Source of the DNA: Enterobacter sichuanensis
GTDB taxonomy: Bacteria > Pseudomonadota > Gammaproteobacteria > Enterobacterales > Enterobacteriaceae
Length of the DNA stretch: 64,000 nucleotides
Assembly: GCF_002939185.1 (NCBI RefSeq)
Contig: NZ_POVL01000021.1
Span: 1 to 64,000, forward strand
Reading direction: 5' to 3'
Part shown: one piece after another, positions 32,408 through 41,861 of the stretch
How positions within the stretch are numbered: the first letter of the stretch is position 1
Layout: the number at the start of each line of letters is the position of its first letter
Notes under the pieces: model-generated
The model's database searches: none
The model's input: the letters and a program-made list of their open reading frames with translations, nothing else
What the model was told of the DNA's origin: nothing
Program-made: the position numbers and the translations under genes

Positions 32408-33176
32408 CTTCGAATTCCTCTTTCTGGGCCGTTTGAGCCGTCGGTTCAGGTGATTTACGCATCAGGTCGATCAGCGCCATGGCCAGCGCGGCGGCCGCAA
32501 TCGCCAGGACCGGAAGCTTGAGCCAGGCTGCAGCCACGAAGCCGATAATGAAGTAGGGGATGTAGACGTTTTTCATCATGATCTTCAGCAGCACGGCGAA
32601 GCCGATAGCTGGCATGATGCCGCCCGCGACGCCGAGGCCGTCAATCAGACGCGCCGGCAGAACATCAATGGCTGTTTTCGCGTGCTCTGCACCGAAATAG
32701 ATGGGCAGAAACGCGCACAAGAAATAGAAGATGCCGAGCGCCAGCAGGGCCAGGTAGTTAACCCGTTCAATGCCGTTGGTATCAGCATTGGCCGCCATGC
32801 GATCGCAGCGGGACATCACGCCGGACATCACCGAGAAGAGGAACGTAATCCCCATCTGTACCGCGACAGCAAACGGCACGGCGACGCCAACGGCAACTTC
32901 CGGCTTCACACCTGTGCTGATGGCGAATGCGGTACCCACAATAGTGCCGATAATCACGTTAGGCGGCTGTGCGCCCGCGAGCGGCGCCAGGCCCATCCAG
33001 ACCAGCTCTAACGTCCCGCCGGTCAAAATCCCGGTGTGCAGATCGCCAAGAATCAGGCCAACCAGCGGCCCGAGAACGACCGGGCGGTGCATGTGCGTTA
33101 ACCCGTTAAACATATCCAGACCCGCGATAAAGGCGAGAAGCCCCAGCGCGAATGCCTGCAACAGACTGATTTCCAT
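32397..33176 (-). CDS. agaW: PTS GalNAc-specific EIIC component AgaW
   Basis: AgaW is the membrane EIIC subunit that forms the translocation pathway with AgaE. The 259-residue product starts MEISLLQAFALGLLAFIAGL and has several hydrophobic helices. It includes the EIIC-type block VVLGPLVGLILGDLHTGILT. The start at 33176 is chosen for length and hydrophobic onset; a longer frame to 33239 would overlap agaV. The gene is full length, unlike the truncated K-12 copy. Confidence 0.93.
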   Translation of the reverse strand: MEISLLQAFALGLLAFIAGLDMFNGLTHMHRPVVLGPLVGLILGDLHTGILTGGTLELVWMGLAPLAGAQPPNVIIGTIVGTAFAISTGVKPEVAVGVAVPFAVAVQMGITFLFSVMSGVMSRCDRMAANADTNGIERVNYLALLALGIFYFLCAFLPIYFGAEHAKTAIDVLPARLIDGLGVAGGIMPAIGFAVLLKIMMKNVYIPYFIIGFVAAAWLKLPVLAIAAAALAMALIDLMRKSPEPTAQTAQKEEFEDGI

Positions 33177-33186
33177 TGTGAATCCC

Positions 33187-33660
33187 TCAGAGTAGTTTAA
33201 AGAGATCCAAAGCAGTTTCTGTCGGAACGCCCTGAACAAAGCATTCCACCCCGGCCGTTTTCAGGCCGTTGAACGCGGCGATATCGTTCGCGTCGACGGA
33301 GACCGTTTTGGCAATTTGTTGTTTGCCACTGGCGTAGTGCATGTTTCCTACGTTGATACGGGTGATGGGCACGCCGCCCTCGACCAGTTGCAGAAAATCG
33401 GCGGGAGATTTACAGACCAGCAGGATTTTCTGACGGTCCGCGGCGCGATGAATGTTGTCGATCACTTTTTGTAATGACCAGAAACGCACGGCAATCCCTT
33501 CCGCGAGCACCATTTCCATCAGGTTCTGTTGAACAGGATCCTCAGCCACCTCATCGTTGGCGACCAGAACCAGATTTGCCCCCGCAAACCCTACCCACTG
33601 CACGCCCACCTGACCGTGGATCAGGCGTTCATCAATGCGGCATAAGACAATGTTTGGCAT
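33187..33660 (-). CDS. agaV: PTS GalNAc-specific EIIB component AgaV
   Basis: AgaV is the cytoplasmic EIIB protein that receives phosphate from AgaF and hands it to the incoming sugar. The 157 residues carry the family signature CRIDERLIHGQVGVQW near the N-terminus, with phosphorylatable His15. It lies between kbaZ (18-base gap) and agaW (10-base gap) in one operon. Confidence 0.93.
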   Translation of the reverse strand: MPNIVLCRIDERLIHGQVGVQWVGFAGANLVLVANDEVAEDPVQQNLMEMVLAEGIAVRFWSLQKVIDNIHRAADRQKILLVCKSPADFLQLVEGGVPITRINVGNMHYASGKQQIAKTVSVDANDIAAFNGLKTAGVECFVQGVPTETALDLFKLL

Positions 33661-33678
33661 AGTGCTTTCCTCTTTTTA

Positions 33679-34974
33679 TTATGCGTTTTGCGTCGTTACG
33701 CCTTCGCAGGCGGCGTGGTATTGCTGGAGTATGTCCTGAATGTGGTCGAGGATGAGTTCCCGAGGCGTCGACTTGAGAGCGCCCTCGCGAACTTTGCTGT
33801 ACTGCAGCGGCAGGTACTGGCTGATGAGTGGCAATGGAATGGGTTCGTTTGCCAGGTTACGTACCAGCCGCGCGAAGGCTTCGTCAATCTGGCTGTCCGG
33901 CCAGTAATAACGTACGCGGTCAGAGTAGCTGTAACCGCGCGCCAGGCGACGCGCGTTAGCGTCACCGCGGTAATGGCTTTGCCAGTACTCCGGTCGTTCG
34001 AGCATCACGTTTTCCAGCACGTGGCGCAGGCCAGAACTGGCTTTCGCTGGCAGAAGTTCCTCTTCGATGGCGGCCAGTGAGAAGAGGGCTTCGCGCAGGG
34101 CAAAGGTCAGTGCCGGACCGACTTTTAAGATGGCGAAATGATCATTTACTAGCTGGCGCAGTGCCTGCGGCGTCTGGTAGTCAGTGGAGTGCGCTTCAAA
34201 AATCAGCGTATCGTAGGCTTCCACCATTTCGCTCAGGGCAATGGCTTTTTCCGGCCGGTAGTCGCAGACGTGTGCGTGGTCGAACTCCACACCGGGCTGT
34301 ACCACCAGGCCAATAATGCGCGGCCAGATGTCACCTAACCCTTCCTTTTCGAACGCGTGACGATGCGCTTCCAGCGTCGCGCGCGCCGCGTCTGGTGTGG
34401 TGACCTCAAGCTCGGTGAGCGTGTCGTGTGCGCCACCCGGCACCGGAACCTCCGTGCCGATAACGTAGACCAGATCGGATTCACCAAACTGTTCCCGGCA
34501 GGTCGCTTCGGCAATTTTTGCCAGACGCGCTGCGCGTTCGGCGACGATCGTGTCGGTCAGGAGAACCGGATCGTCCTCACAGGACATGCTGCAGTCGAGG
34601 TGGATCTTTTTGAACCCGGCAGAGACATAGCTTTTGATCAGATCGTCGGCATTTGCCATTGCCCTAACCGCTGGCAGGTGTTGCCAGCGGTTAGGGCCAA
34701 GGTGATCGCCGCCGAGGATCAGCTGTGACGTCGGGAAACCGAGCGACTCGGCCAGCTGGCAGACAAATCCGTGAAAATCAGCGGGCGTCATGCCGGTGTA
34801 GCCGCCAAACTGATCGACCTGGTTAGAGGTAGCCTCAATCAGCAGCGGCGTCTGCTGTGAATGGGCGTAACGAATTGCAGCTTCCAGTACCAGCGGATGT
34901 GCGGAGCAGACGGCATAAATTCCGTTTGTCTTCCCCCGTTTATGCTGCGCCACCATTTCTGTCAGATGTTTCAC
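33679..34974 (-). CDS. kbaZ: Tagatose-1,6-bisphosphate aldolase subunit KbaZ
   Basis: KbaZ is the non-catalytic, stabilising partner of the KbaY aldolase. The 431-residue protein contains [31 protein letters not shown] and [11 protein letters not shown], conserved with E. coli KbaZ (426). I chose the GTG at 34974 because GGAGAGG lies at good spacing and the product then begins MKHLTEMV like the E. coli protein. The ATG at 35025 would overlap a candidate AgaR operator. It heads the operon kbaZ-agaVWEFA and is divergent from agaR. Confidence 0.92.
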   Translation of the reverse strand: MKHLTEMVAQHKRGKTNGIYAVCSAHPLVLEAAIRYAHSQQTPLLIEATSNQVDQFGGYTGMTPADFHGFVCQLAESLGFPTSQLILGGDHLGPNRWQHLPAVRAMANADDLIKSYVSAGFKKIHLDCSMSCEDDPVLLTDTIVAERAARLAKIAEATCREQFGESDLVYVIGTEVPVPGGAHDTLTELEVTTPDAARATLEAHRHAFEKEGLGDIWPRIIGLVVQPGVEFDHAHVCDYRPEKAIALSEMVEAYDTLIFEAHSTDYQTPQALRQLVNDHFAILKVGPALTFALREALFSLAAIEEELLPAKASSGLRHVLENVMLERPEYWQSHYRGDANARRLARGYSYSDRVRYYWPDSQIDEAFARLVRNLANEPIPLPLISQYLPLQYSKVREGALKSTPRELILDHIQDILQQYHAACEGVTTQNA

Positions 34975-35005
34975 TTTCCTCTCCATGTCGGATGGTAATG
35001 ATACC

Positions 35006-35029
35006 TGTCTTTCGTTTTGTTTCATTTAA
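35006..35029 (+). promoter_or_regulatory. Candidate AgaR operator near kbaZ
   Basis: TTTCGTTTTGTTTCATTT, preceded by TGTC, fits the AgaR consensus at about 21 of 24 positions. It ends 32 bases upstream of the kbaZ GTG, where it could block transcription. Confidence 0.65.
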
Positions 35030-35043
35030 TCCTGCAACACGGT

Positions 35044-35067
35044 GATATAAAAATAAAACGAAAGATA
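35044..35067 (-). promoter_or_regulatory. Candidate AgaR operator (second, kbaZ side)
   Basis: On the minus strand, TATCTTTCGTTTTATTTTTA fits the 5' two-thirds of the AgaR consensus well and the rest less well. It is the weakest of the four sites in this spacer. Confidence 0.5.
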
Positions 35068-35087
35068 ATGGTTTTCCGATCTGTTTC

Positions 35088-35111
35088 ACAAAAGAAACAT
35101 AATGAAAGGTT
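35088..35111 (-). promoter_or_regulatory. Candidate AgaR operator (best match)
   Basis: On the minus strand, AACCTTTCATTATGTTTCTT followed by TTGT matches the recalled AgaR consensus at 23 of 24 positions, the best of all sites found. It lies about midway between kbaZ and agaR. Confidence 0.7.
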
Positions 35112-35183
35112 TCAGCGCGATGCCAGCTTGCGTATCGTCACCATGCAGGGCTTGCATTCCCGTAAAGGAAAGGCCTTAATAGA

Positions 35184-35207
35184 CAAAACGAAATGAAACG
35201 AAAGAAT
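35184..35207 (-). promoter_or_regulatory. Candidate AgaR operator near agaR
   Basis: On the minus strand, TTTCGTTTCATTTCGTTTTG preceded by ATTC fits the consensus at 22 of 24 positions. It lies 18 bases before the agaR start codon, consistent with autorepression. Confidence 0.7.
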
Positions 35208-35225
35208 ATTGATTAAGGAGCTCGT

Positions 35226-36029
35226 ATGAGCAGCACCGATTCATCCGCAGAAAAGCGCATCACCGGCACCAGTGAAAGGCGAGAGCAGATCATTCAGCGG
35301 TTGCGGGCGCAGGGAAGCGTGCAGGTTAACGATCTGTCTCATCTGTACGGCGTATCGACGGTGACGATCCGCAATGACCTCGCCTTTCTTGAGAAGCAGG
35401 GCATTGCCGTTCGCGCCTACGGTGGGGCATTGATTTGCGAAGGCAACATGCCGGGCGCTGAGCCTTCCGTAGAGGATAAAAGCTCGCTGAATACGGCGGT
35501 AAAGCGCAGTATCGCGCAGGCCGCTGCCGCGCTGGTCAAACCCGGGCACCGTATTATTCTGGACTCCGGCACCACGACGTTTGAAATCGCCCGTATGCTG
35601 CGTCAGCACTCGGACGTGATTGCGATGACTAACGGCATGAACGTGGCAAATGCGCTGTTGGAAGCGGAAGGGGTTGAACTGCTGATGACCGGCGGGCATT
35701 TGCGTCGTCAGTCGCAATCCTTCTACGGTGACCAGGCAGAACAGTCGCTACAGAATTACCATTTTGATCTGCTGTTCCTGGGCGTTGACGCTATCGATCT
35801 CGACCGCGGCGTAAGTACGCACAACGAAGACGAAGCCCGTCTGAACCGTAAAATGTGCGAGGTGGCGGAGCGTATTATCGTTGTCACTGACTCCAGCAAG
35901 TTTAACCGCTCAAGTCTGCATAAAATCATTGATACGCAAAGGATTGATATGATTATTGTCGATGAAGGTATTCCGCCGGAGAGTCTGGAAGGATTACGGA
36001 AAAGCGGGATTGAGGTGGTGCTGGTTTAA
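35226..36029 (+). CDS. agaR: aga regulon transcriptional repressor AgaR
   Basis: AgaR is a DeoR-family repressor of GalNAc and GalN utilisation. The 267-residue protein (269 in E. coli) has an N-terminal HTH, with [20 protein letters not shown], and a DeoR-type sugar-phosphate sensor domain with the block [13 protein letters not shown]. It sits divergently from kbaZ with four candidate operators between them. AAGGAG precedes its ATG. Confidence 0.95.
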   Translation: MSSTDSSAEKRITGTSERREQIIQRLRAQGSVQVNDLSHLYGVSTVTIRNDLAFLEKQGIAVRAYGGALICEGNMPGAEPSVEDKSSLNTAVKRSIAQAAAALVKPGHRIILDSGTTTFEIARMLRQHSDVIAMTNGMNVANALLEAEGVELLMTGGHLRRQSQSFYGDQAEQSLQNYHFDLLFLGVDAIDLDRGVSTHNEDEARLNRKMCEVAERIIVVTDSSKFNRSSLHKIIDTQRIDMIIVDEGIPPESLEGLRKSGIEVVLV

Positions 36030-36037
36030 GGTTTTTA

Positions 36038-36072
36038 CCCTCTCCCCTATGTGGAGAGGGTAGGGTGAGGGG
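36038..36072 (-). repeat. CCCTCACCC-type palindromic repeat, copy 1
   Basis: This copy reads CCCCTCACCCTACCCTCTCC on the minus strand, followed by the inverted GGGGAGAGGG. It lies between convergent agaR and garD. Related copies are at 51227, 55109 and 63737. Confidence 0.7.
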
Positions 36073-36075
36073 AAA

Positions 36076-37647
36076 TCACGTCACCGGCGCCGGGTTAAAC
36101 ACCGCCAGCTGGTTATGCAGCCCCCATTGATCCGAGAATGTTTTCTTCCGTCCGCTCGCCACGTCCAGAATGAAGTGGAACAGTTTCCAGCCTACCTCTT
36201 CAATGCTCTCTTCTCCGGTGGCGATGGTGCCCGCGTTGATATCCATTAAGTCATACCAGCGGTTTGCCAGCTCGGTGCGCGTCGCCATTTTTATTACCGG
36301 CACTGCCATCAGGCCGTACGGCGTACCGCGCCCGGTGGTGAAGACCTGTACCGTAATGCCGGAAGCAACCTGCTGGGTACCACAGACGAAATCGCTGGCG
36401 GGCGTTGCCGCGTAGATCAGGCCGCGCTTCGTCGGGCGCTGGCCGGGAGAAAGCACCTCCGCAATCGCGCTCTGACCGGATTTGGCAATCGAGCCAAGGG
36501 CTTTTTCCACCACGTTTGCCAGACCGCCTTTTTTGTTGCCGGGAGAGGGATTGGCGCTGCGGTCGGTTTTGCCCATATCGAGATAGTTATCGTACCAGGC
36601 CATCTCCTCAAGCAGGCGTTTGCCCACCTCTTCATTGACGGCGCGCGGCGTAAGCAGATGAATGGCGTCACGGACTTCGGTCACCTCGGAGAACATCACC
36701 GTGGCACCGCAGCGAACAAGCAGATCGGACGCATACCCCACCGCCGGGTTGGCCGTCACGCCGGAGAATGCATCGCTGCCGCCGCACTGGGTGCCCACCA
36801 CCAGTTCCGATGCCGGGCATGTTTCGCGCTGGCGTTGGTTGAGTTTGTCCAGATGGCGCTCTGCGACCTGCAGAATGTCGTCAATCATTGAGCGGAAACC
36901 GACGTGGCGTTCGTCCTGCAGGCGCACAATGCTGGCCTCATCGGCCGGGATGGCTTTGACATCTTCCGTGCCCTGCAGCAGGCGCTCGGGCTGGAGCTTT
37001 TCACATCCCAGGCCGATCACCATCACCTCGCCGCCAAAGTTCGGGTTGAGGGCGATATTGTGGATGGTCCGGATGGGCACGACGGCTGCCGGGGCGTTAA
37101 TTGCCACGCCGCAGCCGTAAAGGTGGTTCAGGCCGACCACGCCGTCCACGTTCGGGTATTTCGGCAGCAGATCGCGTTCGATAATTTTCACCACGTAATC
37201 CACTACGCCCGCCACGCAGTGTACGCTGGTGGTAATGCCGAGCAGGTTTTTGGTGCCGACGCTGCCGTCCGTATTGCGATAGCCTTCGAAGGTATAGCCT
37301 TCCAGCGGGGGAAGCGGCTCCGGCACGCGGGTTGCCAGGGGCAGCGTATTCAGCGGCGGGGCTTCCGGTAGCTCAACCAGCGACTCTTCAACCCAGCTAC
37401 CCCTGGCAATGAAGCGCACGGCATAGCCGATGACTTCACCGTAACGCACGATTTCGCTGTTAGCAGGAATATCCACCAGGGCGACTTTATGCCCCTGCGG
37501 AATATGCTCAATCAGTTCCAGTCCGTCCGGGAAGCGGGTTCCTGCTTTTAAGCCATTGTCGTTGACAATAATCGCCACATTATCGGTGTCGTGCACTTTT
37601 ATATAGAACGCCGTCGGCGATGTGTGTCGAATTTCAATGTCGGCCAT
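36076..37647 (-). CDS. garD: Galactarate dehydratase GarD
   Basis: GarD dehydrates galactarate to 5-dehydro-4-deoxy-glucarate (UxaA/altronate dehydratase family). The 523 residues equal E. coli GarD. The N-terminal SAF domain runs to about 100. The C-terminal domain has [17 protein letters not shown], the cysteine block [12 protein letters not shown], and [20 protein letters not shown]. It is divergent from garL across a 374-base promoter region. Confidence 0.96.
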   Translation of the reverse strand: MADIEIRHTSPTAFYIKVHDTDNVAIIVNDNGLKAGTRFPDGLELIEHIPQGHKVALVDIPANSEIVRYGEVIGYAVRFIARGSWVEESLVELPEAPPLNTLPLATRVPEPLPPLEGYTFEGYRNTDGSVGTKNLLGITTSVHCVAGVVDYVVKIIERDLLPKYPNVDGVVGLNHLYGCGVAINAPAAVVPIRTIHNIALNPNFGGEVMVIGLGCEKLQPERLLQGTEDVKAIPADEASIVRLQDERHVGFRSMIDDILQVAERHLDKLNQRQRETCPASELVVGTQCGGSDAFSGVTANPAVGYASDLLVRCGATVMFSEVTEVRDAIHLLTPRAVNEEVGKRLLEEMAWYDNYLDMGKTDRSANPSPGNKKGGLANVVEKALGSIAKSGQSAIAEVLSPGQRPTKRGLIYAATPASDFVCGTQQVASGITVQVFTTGRGTPYGLMAVPVIKMATRTELANRWYDLMDINAGTIATGEESIEEVGWKLFHFILDVASGRKKTFSDQWGLHNQLAVFNPAPVT

Positions 37648-38021
37648 TGTTCACTATTCTCCGGCAAAGTGTCTGATAATAAATTCAGCCAGTTTTCTAA
37701 TGGTAGAAATTAATACGCGGCTTTCAGAAATAAAGCATGTCAGCAGATGACATATGAAAATGTGATCCCGATCGCTCCCGAACCAGTAATGCCTGATTCT
37801 GTGCATCAGCGCCCAGTGCTTTGTGCATATGCTCAAAATATTATCAAAATGCAACGTAATGCTTGAGCATTAAAACAATGTGTGGTCATGAATAGCGTCT
37901 TATACTGAATGACGATTTTATTACGCCAAACCAGGTCAGAATAATAAATATCATCCTGTCGCTGTGTCTGAATAAATAAAATGATATTGAACAAGGCTGC
38001 GGAATTAAAAAGGTAAACGCG
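37648..38021. promoter_or_regulatory. garD / garL divergent control region
   Basis: This 374-base AT-rich spacer holds no gene. It contains a palindrome AATGCTTGAGCATT (37858-37871) and a related inverted ATGCTCAA at 37829-37836. A weak CRP-like box TGTGATCCCGATCGCT lies at 37761-37776, and a TATACT that could be the garL -10 lies at 37901-37906. In E. coli the gar genes are activated by CdaR and CRP. The palindrome is a CdaR operator candidate by position only. Confidence 0.45.
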
Positions 38022-38792
38022 ATGAATAACGATATCTTCCCGAATAAGTTTAAAGCGGCCCTTGCGGCGCACCAGATTCAGATTGGCTGCTGGTCCGCGC
38101 TGGCAAACCCAATCAGCACGGAAGTGCTGGGACTGGCCGGGTTCGACTGGCTGGTGCTGGACGGCGAACATGCGCCGAATGATATCAGCACCTTTATTCC
38201 GCAACTGATGGCGCTGAAAGGCAGCCCGAGCGCCCCGGTAGTGCGTGTACCCACCAATGAGCCGGTGATCGTTAAGCGTCTGCTGGATATAGGTTTCTAC
38301 AACTTCCTGATCCCGTTTGTGGAAACGGCAGAGCAGGCAGCGCTGGCTGTGGCCTCCACGCGCTATCCCCCGGAAGGGATCCGCGGCGTTTCCGTTTCGC
38401 ACCGCGCCAACATGTTTGGCACCGTCCCGGACTACTTCGTGCGGTCCAACAGCAACATCACCATCCTTGTCCAGATCGAGAGCCAGCAGGGTGTTGATAA
38501 CGTCGATGCGATTGCCGCCACCCACGGCGTGGACGGTATCTTCGTCGGCCCAAGCGATTTGGCGGCCGCGCTCGGACACCTGGGCAATGCCGGTCATCCG
38601 GACGTACAACGTGCCATACAGCACATCTTTGCCCGCGCCAGCGCGCACGGCAAACCCAGCGGCATTCTGGCACCGGTTGAGGCGGATGCACGCCGCTATC
38701 TGGAGTGGGGAGCCACGTTTGTTGCCGTCGGCAGCGACCTCGGCGTATTCCGCTCGGCCACGCAGAAATTAGCGGACGCTTTTAAAAAATAA
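38022..38792 (+). CDS. garL: 2-dehydro-3-deoxyglucarate aldolase GarL
   Basis: GarL is a magnesium-dependent class II (HpcH/HpaI-family) aldolase. It splits 5-keto-4-deoxy- or 2-keto-3-deoxyglucarate into pyruvate and tartronate semialdehyde. The 256-residue protein shows [10 protein letters not shown], the catalytic-base block DGEHAPND and [16 protein letters not shown], typical of the family. It is followed 20 bases later by garR. Confidence 0.95.
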   Translation: MNNDIFPNKFKAALAAHQIQIGCWSALANPISTEVLGLAGFDWLVLDGEHAPNDISTFIPQLMALKGSPSAPVVRVPTNEPVIVKRLLDIGFYNFLIPFVETAEQAALAVASTRYPPEGIRGVSVSHRANMFGTVPDYFVRSNSNITILVQIESQQGVDNVDAIAATHGVDGIFVGPSDLAAALGHLGNAGHPDVQRAIQHIFARASAHGKPSGILAPVEADARRYLEWGATFVAVGSDLGVFRSATQKLADAFKK

Positions 38793-38812
38793 CCATCATT
38801 GAGGAAAAAACT

Positions 38813-39703
38813 ATGACGCTGAAAGTGGGTTTTATTGGCCTGGGGATCATGGGTAAACCAATGAGTAAGAACCTCATCAAAGCAGGTTACTCACTGGTGG
38901 TATCCGATCACAATACGCAGGCCGTGGCTGAGCTCATGGCGGCTGGCGCAGAAACGGCCACCACCGCCAAAGCCATTGCTGAGCAGTGCGATGTCATCAT
39001 CACCATGCTGCCAAACTCACCGCATGTCAAAGAGGTCGCGCTGGGTGAGAACGGTATTATCGACGGTGCGAAGCCGGGCCTGGTGCTGATCGATATGAGC
39101 TCTATCGCGCCGCTGGCAAGCCGTGAAATCAGCGAGGCGTTAAAAGCAAAGGGCGTTGATATGCTGGACGCGCCGGTCAGCGGCGGTGAACCAAAAGCGA
39201 TCGACGGCACGCTGTCGGTCATGGTTGGCGGTGAGAAAGCCGTTTTCGACAAATACTACGACCTGATGAAAGCGATGGCGGGATCTGTGGTGCATACGGG
39301 GGAAATTGGCGCGGGCAACGTGACCAAGCTGGCGAACCAGGTAATTGTGGCGCTGAACATTGCCGCCATGTCGGAAGCGCTGACGCTGGCAACCAAAGCG
39401 GGCGTCAACCCGGGCCTGGTCTATCAGGCTATTCGCGGTGGGCTGGCGGGCAGTACCGTGCTGGATGCCAAAGCGCCGATGGTGATGGACCGAAATTTCA
39501 AACCTGGCTTCCGTATCGATCTGCACATTAAAGACCTGGCCAACGCGCTGGATACTTCTCACGGCGTGGGAGCCCAGCTGCCGTTGACGGCGGCGGTCAT
39601 GGAAATGATGCAGGCGCTGCGCGCGGATGGCCTGGGCACGGCCGACCACAGCGCGCTTGCGTGCTATTACGAAAAGCTGGCGAAGGTGGAAGTCGCCCGT
39701 TAA
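38813..39703 (+). CDS. garR: Tartronate semialdehyde reductase GarR
   Basis: GarR reduces tartronate semialdehyde to D-glycerate with NAD(P)H. The 296-residue protein belongs to the 3-hydroxyisobutyrate dehydrogenase family. FIGLGIMGKPMSKNLIKAG is the dinucleotide motif, DAPVSGGEPKAIDGTL the substrate block, and KLANQ holds the catalytic lysine (about 171). It ends the garLR unit; garK, which follows in E. coli, is absent and rnpB comes next. Confidence 0.95.
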   Translation: MTLKVGFIGLGIMGKPMSKNLIKAGYSLVVSDHNTQAVAELMAAGAETATTAKAIAEQCDVIITMLPNSPHVKEVALGENGIIDGAKPGLVLIDMSSIAPLASREISEALKAKGVDMLDAPVSGGEPKAIDGTLSVMVGGEKAVFDKYYDLMKAMAGSVVHTGEIGAGNVTKLANQVIVALNIAAMSEALTLATKAGVNPGLVYQAIRGGLAGSTVLDAKAPMVMDRNFKPGFRIDLHIKDLANALDTSHGVGAQLPLTAAVMEMMQALRADGLGTADHSALACYYEKLAKVEVAR

Positions 39704-39726
39704 TCGCGTCTTGCCCACACCTGAGG

Positions 39727-39762
39727 GTGACAGCGGCGCGCAAACCCTCTATACTGCGCGCC
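39727..39762 (+). promoter_or_regulatory. rnpB promoter
   Basis: A -35 element GTGACA (39727-39732), a 17-base spacer and TATACT (39750-39755) place transcription start at 39763, the first base of M1 RNA. A GC-rich CGCGCCG segment, typical of stringent discriminators, lies between -10 and +1. Confidence 0.85.
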
Positions 39763-40139
<377 letters not shown>

Positions 40140-40144
40140 CTTAG

Positions 40145-40169
40145 AAAACCCCGCTTCGGCGGGGTTTTT
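40145..40169 (+). terminator. rnpB terminator
   Basis: AAAACCCCGC-TTCG-GCGGGGTTTTT is a stable UUCG-type hairpin with a T run, five bases after mature M1 RNA. Confidence 0.92.
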
Positions 40170-40174
40170 ACTTT

Positions 40175-40213
40175 CCGGGTGTGTAGGTAGGGTAAGTGCA
40201 GCGCCACCCGGCA
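40175..40213. repeat. REP-like element
   Basis: CCGGGTG...GGTAAGTGCAGCGCCACCCGGC is a divergent REP unit just after rnpB. Confidence 0.7.
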
Positions 40214-40641
40214 ACCGTACAAACGACATCAATTCTCATATTTGCGACATTAAGCACATTTCACTGTTTTTGCCCCGTCAGTGTTCATCCCGCTTCTGTA
40301 GACGATCGTCATCACAAAATTTCACGCTAAAAAGTGGTCATTTTTTGGTATTGATAGTTTGTTATGATTGTTACCTTAATGATCTCGATTTTTTTCTCGT
40401 TTGATATAAACATATTGAAATTAAAAACATTCACTCCATGAATGTGTGACGTATTCCACTCTTTAACGCCAGTCTGCCCAATCACGCCTGAAAATTTTTA
40501 GAAATTAAAAGAATGTTTCAAAAGAGTAGTGGTTATTTATTGTCCTTTAATTGCCTGAAAGATCGTCTTTATTGATTTTTTTAATGCAGGAAAATTTATC
40601 CGTGTTATCGCCATAAAATAAATTTATTACCACGGTTTTTA

Positions 40642-40655
40642 TTGATCAATATCAG
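40642..40655 (+). promoter_or_regulatory. Candidate FNR box upstream of tdcA
   Basis: TTGATCAATATCAG matches the FNR consensus TTGATnnnnATCAA at nine of ten defined positions. Its centre is about 150 bases before the predicted tdc transcription start. The tdc operon is induced without oxygen, so direct FNR action is plausible but unproven. Confidence 0.5.
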
Positions 40656-40747
40656 CGTAATGGCGTGTTGTGATGTCGCTATGCTATTGATAATAAAGTA
40701 TTTTAATGGGTTTTCATCCTGTCTGGTTTGGGTGCGAAAAGGTAAAT

Positions 40748-40799
40748 TGTGAGTAACAGCACATACCCCCTGAAACATTATTGAGTAGAATCCACCCCG
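40748..40799 (+). promoter_or_regulatory. tdc promoter with CRP site
   Basis: TGTGA-GTAACA-GCACA (40748-40763) matches the CRP consensus at nine of ten core positions. TAGAAT (40787-40792) is a good -10. The CRP centre (40755.5) lies 43.5 bases before a start at 40799, the geometry recorded for E. coli tdcA. This supports a cAMP-CRP dependent class II-type promoter. Confidence 0.75.
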
Positions 40800-40825
40800 T
40801 CATAGGGAAATAAGCGCAGAATATT

Positions 40826-41746
40826 ATGAACACTATTATTCTACCGAAAACACAGCACCTCGTGGTATTTCAGGAAGTCATTAAAAGTGGCTCCATAGGT
40901 TCTGCAGCAAGACAGCTGGGGCTGACGCAACCCGCCGTCAGCAAAATTATCAGCGATATTGAGTCCTACTTTGGCGTCGAAGTGATGGTGCGTAAAAACA
41001 CGGGCGTAAAACTCACTGCCGCGGGCCAGGTTCTGCTCTCGTACTCAGAGTCGATCACTCGTGAGATGAAAAACATGGTGAGCGAAATCAACAGCCTGAG
41101 TTTCAGCACCGTCATGGACGTCTCCTTTGGCTATCCGTCGCTGATTGGTTTTACCTTCCTGTCTGAAATGATCAAAAAATTCAAGGAAGTGTTCCCGAAA
41201 GCGCGTGTCTCCATGTATGAAGCGCAGTTGTCATCTTTCCTGCCGGCCATTCGCGACGGTCGGCTGGATTTTGCCATCGGTACGCTGAGCGATGAAATGT
41301 TGCTGCAGGATCTGCACGTCGAGCCGCTGTTTGAATCCGAGTTTGTGCTGGTAGCCAGCAAATCACGAACGTGCACCGGCCCGACGACACTGGCATCACT
41401 CACCCACGAGCAGTGGGTGATGCCGCAAACCGACATGGGCTACTACAAAGAACTCCTGACCACCCTGCAAGACAACCACATCAGCATTGAAAATATCGTC
41501 CAGACCGATTCCGTCGTCACCATTTATAACCTTGTGTTGAATGCCGATTATCTGACGGTCATTCCCCGTGACATGATTGCCCCGTTCGGTTCCGACCAAT
41601 TTATTGTCCTGCCAGTGGAAGATGAATTACCCGTGGCGCGTTATGCCGCCGTATGGTCAAAAAATTACAGAATAAAAAAATCGGCGTCAGTATTAGTCGA
41701 ACTGGCAAAACAATATGCGTCACTCACTGGCGAAAGACGACGATGA
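40826..41746 (+). CDS. tdcA: tdc operon LysR-type activator TdcA
   Basis: TdcA is the LysR-family activator of the tdc operon. The 306-residue protein (312 in E. coli) has an N-terminal winged HTH with SGSIGSAARQLGLTQPAVSK (residues 21-40). An effector domain follows, with the highly conserved FVLVASKSRTCTGPTTL. The C-terminus is slightly shorter than in E. coli. It is the first gene of tdcABCDE, 115 bases before tdcB. Confidence 0.95.
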   Translation: MNTIILPKTQHLVVFQEVIKSGSIGSAARQLGLTQPAVSKIISDIESYFGVEVMVRKNTGVKLTAAGQVLLSYSESITREMKNMVSEINSLSFSTVMDVSFGYPSLIGFTFLSEMIKKFKEVFPKARVSMYEAQLSSFLPAIRDGRLDFAIGTLSDEMLLQDLHVEPLFESEFVLVASKSRTCTGPTTLASLTHEQWVMPQTDMGYYKELLTTLQDNHISIENIVQTDSVVTIYNLVLNADYLTVIPRDMIAPFGSDQFIVLPVEDELPVARYAAVWSKNYRIKKSASVLVELAKQYASLTGERRR

Positions 41747-41861
41747 TATATTAACTCCCGGATAAGTATTAAACCTTTTTAAAACACCCAGAGCTTATTT
41801 TAGCCGTGCTCTGATACCCTGACTTTGCCTGAAAAGAATGAATTATTATAACGAGGATATT

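Larger units (their letters stand above)
40214..40825 (+). promoter_or_regulatory. tdcA upstream regulatory region
   Basis: This AT-rich, 612-base spacer contains no convincing gene. In its 3' part I find an FNR-like box (40642-40655), a CRP box (40748-40763) and a TAGAAT -10. E. coli has the small regulator gene tdcR near here. I found no recognisable tdcR, although a short divergent coding region cannot be excluded. Confidence 0.5.
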
